DNA from: Halovivax cerinus
GTDB lineage: Archaea; Halobacteriota; Halobacteria; Halobacteriales; Natrialbaceae
Assembly (NCBI RefSeq): GCF_024498195.1
Contig: NZ_CP101824.1
Span: 124,001 to 188,000 of the forward strand
Direction of reading: 5' to 3'
DNA: 64,000 nt
The notes beneath the pieces were generated by a model, which did no database searches, had not been told where the DNA came from, and was given only the letters and a program-made list of their open reading frames with translations. Shown here one piece after another: positions 9,017 to 17,841 of this stretch. Made by a program: the position numbers and the translations under genes. The stretch's first letter is position 1; each line of letters begins with the position of its first letter.

Positions 9017-10165
9017 ATGACGAGCATCGAGTCGGTTCACGCCGATCACGGGGCGACGTTCGACGAACGGGGCAGGCGGACGGTCGTCTCCCACTACGGT
9101 CGGCCCGATCGCGCCCACCGCGCCGTGCGAAACGGCGTCGGGTTGATCGAACCGGCGTACGGTATCGTCACCGTCGCGGGTGACGACCGGGTCGAGTACG
9201 TCGACAACGTGGTGACGAACGACGTCCCGACGACGGACGGAACCGGCCGGTACGCCCTCTTGCTCGATCCGCAGGGCCGGATCGAAACGGACCTGTACGT
9301 CTACGACGCCGGCGATCGACTGCTGTGTGTCACGCCGCCGGGTCGCGCCGGGCCGCTCGCCGAAGAGTGGGCGGAGAAGGTGTTCATCCAGGACGTCGAG
9401 ATCGATCACGCGACGGACGAGTTCGCGATCTTCGGGGTCCACGGTCCGCAGGCGACCGAGAAGGTGGCGAGCGTCCTCGGCGGGAGTGCGACCCCGGACG
9501 AACCACTCACCTTCGTTCGCGGGACCATCGCCGACGCCGGCGTAACCGTGACGAGAACCGACGGCCTCGCGGGCGAGGAGGGCTACGAGGTCGTCTGCGC
9601 CGTCGAACACGCCGAATCGGTCTACGAAGCGCTTTCGGTCACGGGGATGGGTGCCGCACCCTTCGGCTACCGGACCTGGGAGTCGCTCACGCTCGAGGCC
9701 GGGACACCGCTCTTCGAGACGGAACTCGAGGGGACGATCCCCAACGTACTCGGACTCCGAAACGCCCTCGACTTCGAGAAGGGCTGTTACGTCGGGCAGG
9801 AGGTGGTTTCACGCGTCGAGAATCGCGGCCAGCCGAGTCGTCGGCTGATCGGGCTGGTCGTCAGCGCGTCCGACACACCGGACCCATCGGACTCGACCGC
9901 GGACGAGCAGGACATCGCAGACGAGCGCCCCGTCCCCGAGGTCGGTGCGGCCGTCTTCGACGGCGATACCGCCGTCGGAGCGGTGACGCGAGCGGCGGTG
10001 AGTCCGTCGCTCGACCGGACCGTCGCGCTAGCGCTGGTCGAGTACGACCTCGACGTGACCGACCTCACCGTCCGCGTCGACGGATCGGAGCGACCGGCCG
10101 AGCGACGACCGCTTCCGCTCGTCGAGGGGTCGGCGTCCTCGGCGCGTCGTCCGACCTACCCGTAA
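9017..10165 (+). CDS. Folate-binding YgfZ / GcvT-like protein
   Basis: 382 residues from ATG 9017 (an in-frame ATG at 8963 is too far upstream). The fold is that of aminomethyltransferase (GcvT). The motif KGCYVGQEVVSRVENRG, with its conserved cysteine, is the hallmark of YgfZ/IBA57 proteins, which use tetrahydrofolate while helping repair or mature Fe-S enzymes. Haloarchaeal copies are often annotated as aminomethyltransferases, but no glycine-cleavage partner genes are nearby. A short Asp/Ser-rich insertion lies around residues 285-310. A TATA-like run (cacgtaaaaggg, about 8981) precedes the start at leaderless spacing. Confidence 0.88.
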   Translation: MTSIESVHADHGATFDERGRRTVVSHYGRPDRAHRAVRNGVGLIEPAYGIVTVAGDDRVEYVDNVVTNDVPTTDGTGRYALLLDPQGRIETDLYVYDAGDRLLCVTPPGRAGPLAEEWAEKVFIQDVEIDHATDEFAIFGVHGPQATEKVASVLGGSATPDEPLTFVRGTIADAGVTVTRTDGLAGEEGYEVVCAVEHAESVYEALSVTGMGAAPFGYRTWESLTLEAGTPLFETELEGTIPNVLGLRNALDFEKGCYVGQEVVSRVENRGQPSRRLIGLVVSASDTPDPSDSTADEQDIADERPVPEVGAAVFDGDTAVGAVTRAAVSPSLDRTVALALVEYDLDVTDLTVRVDGSERPAERRPLPLVEGSASSARRPTYP

Positions 10166-10219
10166 CCCGATAGCTCGTACCGAGCAGGTACCGAATCGAA
10201 CCGAACGGCACGCCGCCGG

Positions 10220-11305
10220 TCACCGGAACGAGAGCATCGCCCGGAGGTGTTCGCGAGAGAACATCGACGTGGGCCGGTCCATGTGGACACCGACCTCGCC
10301 GGAGAGCGCCCGAAGACCGACGTGCTGGACGCCCTCCGGAAGCGAGTACGCCCGCCGGAGCCAGTGGCCGAGCGTCTGGTCGCTGCCGATGTCTCGCCGC
10401 CAGGCTCGTTCGTAGGCGGCCGTCGACGCGGGGTGATCGGGGTCGACCTCGCGGGCCGCGTGATCGCCACAGCGCATGCCGTAGAGGATACCGCCGCCGG
10501 TGAAGGGTTTGGTCTGGGCCGCCGCGTCGCCGACGAGGAAGCCTCGATCGCTCGTGACGCGGTCCGGTGGACCGATCGGGATCGCGCCGGAGCACCGGTG
10601 CGAGACGGAGACGCCGTACTCGTCGACGAGGTCGTCGAAGTGGTCTGTGACCGCCTCGCCCGGCGGCGCGGCCAGGCCGTACTCGACACCGGCCTCCCCG
10701 CGCGGGATGCGCCAGGCGAAGAAGGTCGGCGCGGTGAGGTGAACGTCGACGAAGTCGTCGTGATCGGGTTCGTCGGCGAAGGCGAGGACGCCGTGGAGGA
10801 ATTCGTCGGGTTCGGGGAGCGAGAGGGCCTCACGAACCCTGGACCCGGGACCGTCGCAGCCGGCGACGAGCTTCGCGCTGACGGTGTCGGTACCGTCCGG
10901 TCCGGAGACGGTGAGGACGACCCGGTCCGGCCGTTCGTCGATGGCCGTCACGGTGTGGTAGTCCCTGACGTCGGCGCCGGCCGCGCGAGCCAGGTCGGCG
11001 AGGTGACGATCGAGTTCGACGCGGTCGATGACGTTCGAGATGGGAGTCTCGCGGTAGAACGGGTAGGCCTCGCTGCCAGGTCCGTCGACGTGAAATCGCG
11101 CGCCGCGAACTTCGTTCTGCAGGAGGGTCTCGCGGGCGCCGTCGCCGGTGAACCCCCAGACGTCGGTGCTCACGTGGCCCGAACAGGCCAGCGGCTGGCC
11201 GATCTCGCCGCGCTCGAACGCGACGACGTCGTGGCCGGCTTCTGCAGCCCGCCTGGCGAAGCGCGCGCCCGCCGGCCCGACGCCCACGACCGCGAAGTCG
11301 TACAT
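10220..11305 (-). CDS. Geranylgeranyl reductase family flavoprotein
   Basis: 361 residues from ATG 11305, chosen because the FAD-binding motif GVGPAGARFARRAAEAG begins immediately after (MYDFAVVGVG). Further family features are PLACSGHVS, the GD motif FLVGDAAAQTKPFTGGGI and a basic C-terminal region. Family members hydrogenate the double bonds of geranylgeranyl chains of archaeal membrane lipids or of quinones, using FAD. Haloarchaea have several paralogs and I cannot say which lipid this one reduces. The gene is transcribed from a clear TATA box on the minus strand and faces away from the cupin gene. Confidence 0.88.
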   Translation of the reverse strand: MYDFAVVGVGPAGARFARRAAEAGHDVVAFERGEIGQPLACSGHVSTDVWGFTGDGARETLLQNEVRGARFHVDGPGSEAYPFYRETPISNVIDRVELDRHLADLARAAGADVRDYHTVTAIDERPDRVVLTVSGPDGTDTVSAKLVAGCDGPGSRVREALSLPEPDEFLHGVLAFADEPDHDDFVDVHLTAPTFFAWRIPRGEAGVEYGLAAPPGEAVTDHFDDLVDEYGVSVSHRCSGAIPIGPPDRVTSDRGFLVGDAAAQTKPFTGGGILYGMRCGDHAAREVDPDHPASTAAYERAWRRDIGSDQTLGHWLRRAYSLPEGVQHVGLRALSGEVGVHMDRPTSMFSREHLRAMLSFR

Positions 11306-11329
11306 AGGTGAGATACGGTCAGCGACCAC

Positions 11330-11336
11330 TAAATAA
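11330..11336 (-). promoter_or_regulatory. TATA-like box of the geranylgeranyl reductase gene
   Basis: TAAATAA on the plus strand (TTATTTA on the coding strand) lies 25-31 bases before the start codon at 11305, the spacing of a leaderless haloarchaeal promoter. Confidence 0.6.
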
Positions 11337-11457
11337 CTTCTCGACGGCGTCGATCGACGCGACGCACGTGGGCTGGCCGACTCGGCCGACCGGCGCTCGA
11401 CGGGACGGTCGCGGACCGCCCGGTTTCTTTGTGCTGGCGACCGAACGCGACGTCACG

Positions 11458-11778
11458 ATGGCACCCACGAGCGTAAATTACGCGGACGTCGAACCGACCG
11501 CCGGCGCGCTGCACTTCCTGCGCGACGAACTGGACTGCGACCGACTCGGATTCACCGTCCTGGAGTGTGAGCCCGGCTGGGAGGGGATGGAACACGACCA
11601 CGCCGACGACGACCACGAAGAGATCTACTACCTCGTCGAGGGGTCGGCGACGGTCGACGTAGACGGCGAGGAGCTATCGATGGATCCCGGCGACGCGGTC
11701 CATCTCGGCCCGGAGGAAACGCGCCAGATCCGAAACGACGACGAACCGAGCACGTTCGTCCTCGCCGGGGCGCCGTAG
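11458..11778 (+). CDS. Small cupin-domain protein
   Basis: 106 residues from ATG 11458; the longer frame to 11308 covers the divergent promoter and is rejected. The single cupin barrel shows HDHADDDHEEIYYLVEGSA (cupin motif 1, with metal-binding His and Glu) and GDAVHLGPEETRQIRNDD (motif 2, where the usual His is followed by LGPEE). The core is preceded by LGFTVLECEPGWEGMEH. It is probably a cytoplasmic metal-binding sensor, isomerase or dioxygenase-like protein; no substrate can be assigned. Confidence 0.88.
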   Translation: MAPTSVNYADVEPTAGALHFLRDELDCDRLGFTVLECEPGWEGMEHDHADDDHEEIYYLVEGSATVDVDGEELSMDPGDAVHLGPEETRQIRNDDEPSTFVLAGAP

Positions 11779-12116
11779 GCGTCGAAGCGGGGACACCCGC
11801 CGACAGGAAGAAACGTCGACCACGCGACCGAGAGATCACGCTCGACCGGTAGTCGTATCCACGGAATCCACACTGGCAGTCTGGCCTCGACGGGCCCTCA
11901 CACCGCCAGTCGACTCCCCTGACGGCCCACACCGCCAGTCGACTCCCCCCGATCGACCGTCACCGCCAGTCGATTACACAGCAGGGTCGGAGACTGGGAG
12001 CCGATCGCACAGGAGGAGCGCACCTCCCGGCAACGTGCTTCGACGAGACCGCACACTCAACAGCCGTTCGTTCAGCGATGGGAAAGGATAATAGTAGCCC
12101 CGCGTCCGTACCCAAT
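11779..12116. other. Intergenic region with direct repeats
   Basis: A 338-base gap. It contains a three-copy repeat (11901-11976) and a TATA-like gataatag (about 12086) that probably serves the thioesterase gene. I see no supported coding sequence. Confidence 0.5.
11901..11976. repeat. Direct repeat, CACCGCCAGTCGA x3
   Basis: CACCGCCAGTCGA(C/T)T begins at 11901, 11930 and 11961, so the period is 29-31 bases. The first two copies also share CCCC plus a following GACGG/GATCG run. The repeat is intergenic, and the spacers are partly similar rather than unique. Confidence 0.7.
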
Positions 12117-12536
12117 ATGGACGTTCTCGAACGTTTCAACGATCGGTATCCGTTCGGCGAGCACCTCGGTGTCGACGTCACGCACGTCGAGGAGGGCTAC
12201 GTCGAGGGGAAGATCGAACTCGACGACCACCACTCCCTCTCGGAATCCACCCAGCTCGCCCACGGCGCGGTACCGTTCGGGCTCGCCGACTCGCTCTCGG
12301 CGGCCGCGATCGCTTCCGTCGAAGGCGCGCCGGGTCCGACCCTCGACGTGCGGATCGACTACTTCCGCCCCGCGACGGGCGACATCTACGGCGCCGCGGA
12401 GGTCGTCAGGTACGGTGGCGACACCGGCGTCGTCGAGGTCGAACTCACCGACGCCGACGAGCGCCGCCTCGCGACGACGCGTGGGGTCTACAAGACGAAC
12501 CTCGTCGAGGGCGAAAACCCGTTCGTCGACTCCTGA
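12117..12536 (+). CDS. PaaI-family hotdog thioesterase
   Basis: 139 residues from ATG 12117; ATG 12078 would add a hydrophilic tail and sits over the probable promoter. The hotdog fold is supported by PFGEHLGVDV, LDDHHSLSESTQLAHGAVPFGLADSL and DYFRPATGDIY, matching the small PaaI/YdiI-type acyl-CoA thioesterases. The expected acidic catalytic residue lies around the AHGAVPFGLAD helix. It is a cytoplasmic hydrolase of acyl- or aryl-CoA thioesters. It converges on the dephospho-CoA kinase gene across a (AC)n tract. Confidence 0.88.
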   Translation: MDVLERFNDRYPFGEHLGVDVTHVEEGYVEGKIELDDHHSLSESTQLAHGAVPFGLADSLSAAAIASVEGAPGPTLDVRIDYFRPATGDIYGAAEVVRYGGDTGVVEVELTDADERRLATTRGVYKTNLVEGENPFVDS

Positions 12537-12624
12537 GCGGTCGTGACGAGTCGGTGCCGGACCGCATCCGGGGCGGCTGGGCGCTCCGGCGGCGCGTGTC
12601 GACACGTTCGTCGGTCGTGTATCG

Positions 12625-12660
<36 letters not shown>

Positions 12661-12706
12661 GCTTGACGTGTACCGATCCCGTTCACCTGGCGTGGTTCGA
12701 ACCCGC

Positions 12707-13282
12707 TCACCGATCGAGGATCGAAAACAGCGCCTCCGTGTCTCCGTCGAATCGGGCGAGGAGCGAGCGGATCTCGGCGCGTACCTCGTCGGTGACCGTC
12801 ACCCGGACCATCCCTTCGTCGGGCTGGCCGTAGACGACGCTCGCACCGTTCGGTGCGGCGACGATCGCCGGGAGTGCCGCCAGGTCCTCCTCGCCGTCGA
12901 CCACAATCGTGACCGGGTCAGGGTCGTCGATCGCCGCGACGACTTCGCGGGCCAGCGCGGCCGTGATCGTCCCCTGTGGGTTCGAAACGTCGACCGTCTC
13001 GCCGGTCGTCACCGTCTCACGGATCGTCTCGTCGACCGCCTCGCGTTTCGTGATGCCGTCGACGAGCGCGACGTCCGGCCGTCGCCCGGCCGCTAGCAGG
13101 TGGTAGGTGACCACGTCGCCGACGGTCACGATCGGGTCCCCGGCGGCGGCCCAGAGGGCGTCGGGATCCGTCTCGACCGGACCGATAGGATCTTTGAGTT
13201 CGTGACGAAGGGGTTTCGGAAGCGAGACCAGCGGCTCGGAACGGTCGTCGGCTGGGCCGTCCGACGTGGAGGGATTCGTCAC
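12707..13282 (-). CDS. GTP-dependent dephospho-CoA kinase (DUF359 family)
   Basis: 191 residues with a probable GTG start at 13282. The sequence matches the archaeal DUF359 kinase: GDVVTYHLLAAGRRPDVALVDGITKRE at the N-terminal half, NPQGTIT in the middle and IVVDGEEDLAALPAIVAAPNGASVVYGQPDEG, the family's signature GEEDL and PxG...YGQP region. The enzyme performs the last step of coenzyme A synthesis, phosphorylating dephospho-CoA with GTP, in the cytoplasm. It follows spt4 by 13 bases on the same strand, the linkage usual in euryarchaea. Confidence 0.93.
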   Translation of the reverse strand: MTNPSTSDGPADDRSEPLVSLPKPLRHELKDPIGPVETDPDALWAAAGDPIVTVGDVVTYHLLAAGRRPDVALVDGITKREAVDETIRETVTTGETVDVSNPQGTITAALAREVVAAIDDPDPVTIVVDGEEDLAALPAIVAAPNGASVVYGQPDEGMVRVTVTDEVRAEIRSLLARFDGDTEALFSILDR

Positions 13283-13295
13283 CGATCGGGTCGCG

Positions 13296-13493
13296 TCACC
13301 GCACCTTCAGCGCGTACGCGCCGGGCTCGGTGACCTGCATCTCGGTGGCGATCTCCGACTCCTCGGGGTGGGCGATGACGACGTAGCCAGCCCAGTCCTC
13401 GGTGAGCGACGACGACGCACAGGACGAACAGGTCTCCGCGTCGGCGTCGTTGACCAGGTGACACTCCCGACAGACGAGTCGATTCGATGCCAT
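13296..13493 (-). CDS. spt4: Transcription elongation factor Spt4
   Basis: 65 residues with a zinc ribbon made of CRECHLVN and CSSCASSSL, then the compact Spt4 core (EDWAGYVVIAHPEESEIA) and a C-terminus ending YALKVR. Formerly called RNA polymerase subunit E''. It pairs with Spt5 to form a processivity factor on RNA polymerase. It starts 2 bases after rpo7 on the same strand, so the two are almost certainly cotranscribed. Confidence 0.96.
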   Translation of the reverse strand: MASNRLVCRECHLVNDADAETCSSCASSSLTEDWAGYVVIAHPEESEIATEMQVTEPGAYALKVR

Positions 13494-13495
13494 GA

Positions 13496-14065
13496 TTATT
13501 CACCGGCGGTGGCTTCGCGCTCCTCGCGCGCTTCCTCGAGCCAGCCGTGTTTGCCGAGGCCGGGCTGTTTGGCCGTCAGCCCGATCTTCGAGTCGCGCGG
13601 GTTGCGCTCGTCGATGCTCTTCGTGACGATGCGGGTCCGAATGGCGTCCTCGACGCCGAGGGCCTGGTCTGACTCCGACGAGGAGAGGCGCTGGTTCTCG
13701 CGATCGAACGCGAGGTACTCGTCGGAGATCTGCGAGACGTGCAGCAGGCCGTCGACGGGGCCGATCCCGACGAACGCACCGAACTCGACGACCTCGACGA
13801 CGGTCCCGTCGACGACTTCCTGCATCTTCGGGTCGAACGTGACCGCGTCGAACTCCGCCTCGTAGTAGACCCCGGGGCGGTTCGGCAGGACGGTCCCCTC
13901 ACCGATATCTTCGACGTCGGTGACGGAGACGATGGAGCCGACCTCCTCGTCCATCCGGCCCTCCAGTTTGTCCTGGAGCAGTCGCTTCACGAGGTCGGGC
14001 GTAACGTCGCCCAGTTCCTCCGGCGGCACTTCTACCGTGTCTTTCAATCTAACCCGTTTGTACAT
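13496..14065 (-). CDS. rpo7: RNA polymerase subunit Rpo7 (RpoE1)
   Basis: 189 residues. The N-terminal RNP-like domain (MYKRVRLKDTVEVPPEELG) is followed by the S1 RNA-binding domain (about residues 80-160: GTVVEVVEFGAFVGIGPVDG and LLHVSQISDEY). Together with Rpo4 it forms the stalk of archaeal RNA polymerase, which aids open-complex formation and RNA binding. It is followed by spt4 and preceded directly by the PIN-domain gene, whose stop codon abuts its start. Confidence 0.96.
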   Translation of the reverse strand: MYKRVRLKDTVEVPPEELGDVTPDLVKRLLQDKLEGRMDEEVGSIVSVTDVEDIGEGTVLPNRPGVYYEAEFDAVTFDPKMQEVVDGTVVEVVEFGAFVGIGPVDGLLHVSQISDEYLAFDRENQRLSSSESDQALGVEDAIRTRIVTKSIDERNPRDSKIGLTAKQPGLGKHGWLEEAREEREATAGE

Positions 14066-14506
14066 CTATGGTCGAGTGAGTCCCAACTTGTTTCTCCCGC
14101 GTAATGCAAGTACCGGTATTCCCTCCGCGAGCACTCGTTCTCGCAGCGGCCGGTCGTTCGTGACGACGGCGTCGACCATCCCCTCCCGGGCGAGTTCGAC
14201 GAGCGCGTCGTCGGCGTACGATTCTTCGGTATCGACGGGCAGGCATCGCTCGGTCGCCAGGTCGTGGCCGACCGACGCGGCCGTCCCCTCCGTGCCGCCC
14301 TTCTCCGACAGACGGCGGAGCTCTTCGAGCACCGGTTGCGGCGCCACCGGTTCGTACCCGCCCGCTTCCGTGAGTTCCTCGGCCCCCTGGAGGTCGATCG
14401 GGCGCGGCCCGCTGGCGAGCAGTCGGTCGAGTTCGTCGAACAGCCGTACGTCCAACTCGACGGGCATCATGAGCGCGCTCGTATCGAGGGCCACGCGCGT
14501 CGCCAT
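14066..14506 (-). CDS. PIN-domain protein, FCF1-like
   Basis: 146 residues. The PIN fold is seen from LDTSALMMPVE at the N-terminus (first acidic residue, D8), the central EESYADDALVELA and the TNDRPLRER motif. Archaeal proteins of this type near rpo7 and aIF2-gamma are related to the Fcf1/Utp24 family that processes rRNA. Nuclease activity here is inferred from the family. It lies between aIF2-gamma (1-base gap) and rpo7 (adjacent), which supports a role in RNA processing rather than as a toxin. Confidence 0.88.
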   Translation of the reverse strand: MATRVALDTSALMMPVELDVRLFDELDRLLASGPRPIDLQGAEELTEAGGYEPVAPQPVLEELRRLSEKGGTEGTAASVGHDLATERCLPVDTEESYADDALVELAREGMVDAVVTNDRPLRERVLAEGIPVLALRGRNKLGLTRP

Positions 14507-14507
14507 C

Positions 14508-15743
14508 TCACTCCGTGAGGGTTCCGACGCCGATCAACCGCCAGCGGGCGCCGATGCGGCGGTTGATCGCGATCTTCGCGCCGGGTTCGGCACAGACTGG
14601 TCGCTTCAGGTTCACTTCCGCCTCGCCGGAGCGGGCACTCGTGACCGCCCCGACGGTCGTCGCGGTCCCGACGGTCATCATGAGTGGCTCGCCGGTCGAG
14701 ATCTCGTCGATCTCGCCCTCGGCCTCGTCGGCCCCGACAACGCGGTCGAGTAGTTCGACCGACATCGTGAAGGATTCCCACGTCGGTGGGAGCGAGCCAG
14801 GCGGGCCGGCGAGGCGCCCGGCCAGCGCGTCGCCCTTCGTCAGCGACGGGTCGAGGCCAGTTCCAATGCCGAGCAGGCCGCCCGGCCGCGCCGTCTCGAC
14901 GGATTCGCCGCCCGCCTGCAGCGATCGGATCGACGTCTCGATGGGAACGTACTCGGACTGACCACCCTCGGTGACCTCGCGGCCCGGACGGACCTCGATG
15001 TCGTCGCCGACCGCGAGTTCACCCTCGACGAGGCTGCCGCCGAGGACGCCGCCCGAAAGCTCGTCGGCCGTCGTCCCTGGCTTGTTGATGTCGAAACTGC
15101 GAGCGACGTGCAGCCGCGGGTCGGCATCCGGGTCGCGATCGGGTGTCGGAATCTCCGCCTCGATGGCCTGGATGAGCAGGTCCATGTTGACGTTCTGGCC
15201 CGCGCTGACCGGGACGACCGGCGCATCTTCGGCGACGGTCCCCGCTACGAAGTCCTGAATCTCCTCGTAGTTCTCGCGGGCGCGACTCGCGTCGACGAGG
15301 TCGACCTTGTTCTGGGCGATGACGATGTTGTCGATCCCGATGATGTCGAGCGCCATCAGGTGCTCTTCGGTCTGGGGCTGCGGGACGGGTTCGCTCGCAG
15401 AGACGACGAGGACGGCACCGTCCATCAGTGACGCCCCAGAGAGCATCGTCGCCATCAGGGTCTCGTGACCCGGCGCGTCCACGAACGAGACGGTCCGCAT
15501 CGGCTCGCTCTCCGAGCCGTCCGGACACTCCTCCTCGACGGTGTAACACTCGGGTTCGTCGACGTCCGGACACTGCCGGAACGTCGCGTCGGCGTAGCCG
15601 AGGCGGATGGAGATACCGCGCTTCATCTCCTCCGAGTGCTGGTCCGTCCAGGCGCCCGAGAGCGCCTGCACCAGCGTGGTCTTGCCGTGGTCGACGTGGC
15701 CGACGAGCCCGATGTTCACCTCCGGTTGATCGTTTCCTGACAT
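14508..15743 (-). CDS. eif2g: Translation initiation factor aIF2 subunit gamma
   Basis: 411 residues from ATG 15743; the longer frame to 16133 overlaps the divergent regulator and is rejected. GTPase motifs are GHVDHGKTT (about 15-23), DAPGHE and NKVD, with [13 protein letters not shown] between. The zinc-knuckle region is reduced: only scattered cysteines (RQCPD, EPECY, EEECPD) remain instead of two CxxC pairs. Domain II/III sequences ([31 protein letters not shown]) follow. It delivers initiator tRNA to the small ribosomal subunit and heads the conserved PIN-rpo7-spt4 operon. Confidence 0.96.
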   Translation of the reverse strand: MSGNDQPEVNIGLVGHVDHGKTTLVQALSGAWTDQHSEEMKRGISIRLGYADATFRQCPDVDEPECYTVEEECPDGSESEPMRTVSFVDAPGHETLMATMLSGASLMDGAVLVVSASEPVPQPQTEEHLMALDIIGIDNIVIAQNKVDLVDASRARENYEEIQDFVAGTVAEDAPVVPVSAGQNVNMDLLIQAIEAEIPTPDRDPDADPRLHVARSFDINKPGTTADELSGGVLGGSLVEGELAVGDDIEVRPGREVTEGGQSEYVPIETSIRSLQAGGESVETARPGGLLGIGTGLDPSLTKGDALAGRLAGPPGSLPPTWESFTMSVELLDRVVGADEAEGEIDEISTGEPLMMTVGTATTVGAVTSARSGEAEVNLKRPVCAEPGAKIAINRRIGARWRLIGVGTLTE

Positions 15744-15900
15744 AAGACGAGAGTAATCTCTACCGGGTTTTCGCCGTCTGCGATTGATAAACCTACTGTT
15801 CCGACCCAGTACTCCGCACGCGCCGTGCGAATACGTGTAATGTACCCAACGTAAACGGGGTTTGGCGAACGTTTTAGCGGGTGTGGGGGAAGATTCGAGT

Positions 15901-16884
15901 ATGAGCGGAACGAACGAGGCGGCGTTCGACCCCTTCACTGAGGAGAAGACGAGACCGGCGGACGATCCCGCCTTCGCGTGTACGGACTGTCTCGATCCGG
16001 CCGAGGCGTTCGCGCTCGTCGGCAACGAGACGCGACTTGCCATCCTGCAAGCGCTGTGGGCGGCCGACGAGCGCCCCGTCTCGTTCTCCGATCTGCGGCG
16101 AGCCGTCGGGATGCGCGACTCGGCGCAGTTCAACTACCACCTTCAGCAACTCGAGGGGCACTTCGTGACGAAGGTCGACGGCGAGTCGGGAGCCGACGGA
16201 CCTGGCGCCGGGTCCACCGCCAGCGGCTACGACTTCAAACACGCCGGCGAGAAGATCGTCCGATCGGTCATCGCCGGCTCGTTCAACGAACACCCGACGA
16301 TCGAGCCCTTCGCCGTGCGGGGGACCTGCGTGGACTGTGACGGCGCGCTCGAAGCCCGCTACGTCGAGGAACACCTCTCGATCGTCTGCAGCGAGTGCGG
16401 GCACGGGCACGGGGAATACCAGTTTCCACCCGGCGGCCTCTCCGGTCGCTCCCGCGAGGAGATCGCCGACGCGTTCGACCAGCGCGTGCGCCACCTCCAC
16501 TGCCTGGCCGCCGACGGCGTCTGTCCGGAGTGTAGCGGCCGGATGGCGACCCGCGTCGTCGAAACCGACGGCGAGTGCTGTCTCGGCGCCGAGACCCGCG
16601 TCGACCACGAGTGCAGCCAGTGTGGCCACACCCTCTGTTCCGCACCGGGCCTGCGCCTGCTCGATCACTCCGCCGTCGTGACCTTCCACCGCGAACGTGG
16701 CGTCCGCCTCGATGACCGTCCCTACTGGACGCTCCCCTGGTGTGTCTCCGACGAGTACACCGACGTCGTCGGGCAGGACCCCGTCCGGCTCGAGGTTCGC
16801 TTGCCCGGAGACGGCGACGAACTCCGCGTGACTATGACCGAGAGCCTCGAGGTCTGCGAGACACGCGTCGTCGAGGCGGTCTGA
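15901..16884 (+). CDS. ArsR-type winged-helix regulator with zinc-ribbon domain
   Basis: 327 residues from ATG 15901. The N-terminal domain is a winged helix ([17 protein letters not shown], then [25 protein letters not shown]), as in ArsR-like haloarchaeal regulators. It is followed by several cysteine pairs (CVDCDG, CSECGHG, CPECSG, CSQCGH) that should bind zinc in ribbons. A long C-terminal region probably senses a ligand or partner. It is likely a cytoplasmic transcription regulator; the target is unknown. A TATA-like gttttagcgg lies about 30 bases before the start, and the gene is divergent from aIF2-gamma. Confidence 0.85.
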   Translation: MSGTNEAAFDPFTEEKTRPADDPAFACTDCLDPAEAFALVGNETRLAILQALWAADERPVSFSDLRRAVGMRDSAQFNYHLQQLEGHFVTKVDGESGADGPGAGSTASGYDFKHAGEKIVRSVIAGSFNEHPTIEPFAVRGTCVDCDGALEARYVEEHLSIVCSECGHGHGEYQFPPGGLSGRSREEIADAFDQRVRHLHCLAADGVCPECSGRMATRVVETDGECCLGAETRVDHECSQCGHTLCSAPGLRLLDHSAVVTFHRERGVRLDDRPYWTLPWCVSDEYTDVVGQDPVRLEVRLPGDGDELRVTMTESLEVCETRVVEAV

Positions 16885-17017
16885 CCGGGAGCTGGACGCA
16901 GTCGGTCACCGGATTTCCGTGAGACAGAGCCCGAAATCCGGTCGAAGGAGCTGGATCCGTCCCGAGGTGATCGCTCGCATCGAGTCCGCCGCCACGACGA
17001 GCGCCAGCCGAACGACG

Positions 17018-17590
17018 TCAGTTTCGAGAACAGGCCCCTGTGTTTCCAGTTCTGGATCGACGGAGTTGGGACACACATAAAGTCATTGGACAGTAACGGT
17101 GCACCGCCGTCGTCGCCATCCGCTGGATCCCTAGCTCGCCGCCCTCCATCACCCGCTGGGCGGTTGCCTCGGCTTCGCGCTCCAGTTGCGGATCCGGGTC
17201 GATCACCAACTCGACGGTCTGCTGGGGCATCATCGAGATCGCCCCACCGGTCTCGCGTGTCGTCACTGCGTTCCTCCCGCTCGCTCCTCCGGCGGCCCTC
17301 ACTCCGTTCGCGCCGCCCGGCTGTTGTCGAACGTGGGCTAATTCGTGGGCCAGCAGGTGTTGGCCCGCTGCACTCTCCGGATCGTATTCCCCGGCGGTGA
17401 ACGCGATGTGGTTGCCGACCGTAATCGCCCGCGCGTTGATGTCCTCACAGGCCGTCGCGGCTGTCAGAGCCGTGTGAATCTGTACGTCGCCTATCCGATC
17501 CTCGACCGCCCGCTGAATCGACGCGTCGAGCGACACCCGAATACGAATCGCGCGGGCGCGAGTGCTACCGCTGTGATCGCGGCGTGACAC
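17018..17590 (-). pseudogene. DUF4157 (eCIS core domain) protein, truncated
   Basis: A 190-codon frame with the DUF4157 core: GDVQIHT, CEDINARAITVGNHIAFTAGEYDPESAAGQHLLAHELAHVRQQ (with the HELAH zinc-protease-like motif) and EIDPDP-like VIDPDPQLEREAEATAQRV. This domain marks proteins linked to extracellular contractile injection systems (eCIS). Full haloarchaeal versions carry over 100 residues before this point. Here a stop codon (17609-17611) blocks extension, the only start is a GTG at 17590, a few residues before GDVQIHT appear deleted, and after GIQRMATTAVHR the sequence becomes unrelated. I read this as a decayed gene; a short functional product is less likely. Confidence 0.75.
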
Positions 17591-17841
17591 CCCAGTTCCG
17601 CTTCCGGGTCACCGTCGAGTCGCCAGTCACGCTGTCGGGGACGTACACCCACGGCGTCCAGTACGTCGTGAACACTGCGCCGCCGCGACGACCCGCTCTC
17701 AATTCTCCTGCCGAGTCCGACACCACGATCGCCAGGGTAACGAGTCGACGGAGAACTGGTGAGGCGCAGGCGGTGAGGCGACACCGGAACGGTGAGGGCC
17801 ACCGGGGAAGGCGAACGGGCGCGGCCGACGCTCGAATCCGC

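Noticed and set aside
12680-12710. tRNA-like TTCGAAC loop
   Set aside because: The flanking bases do not pair into a T-stem and no acceptor, D-arm or anticodon arm can be built around it.
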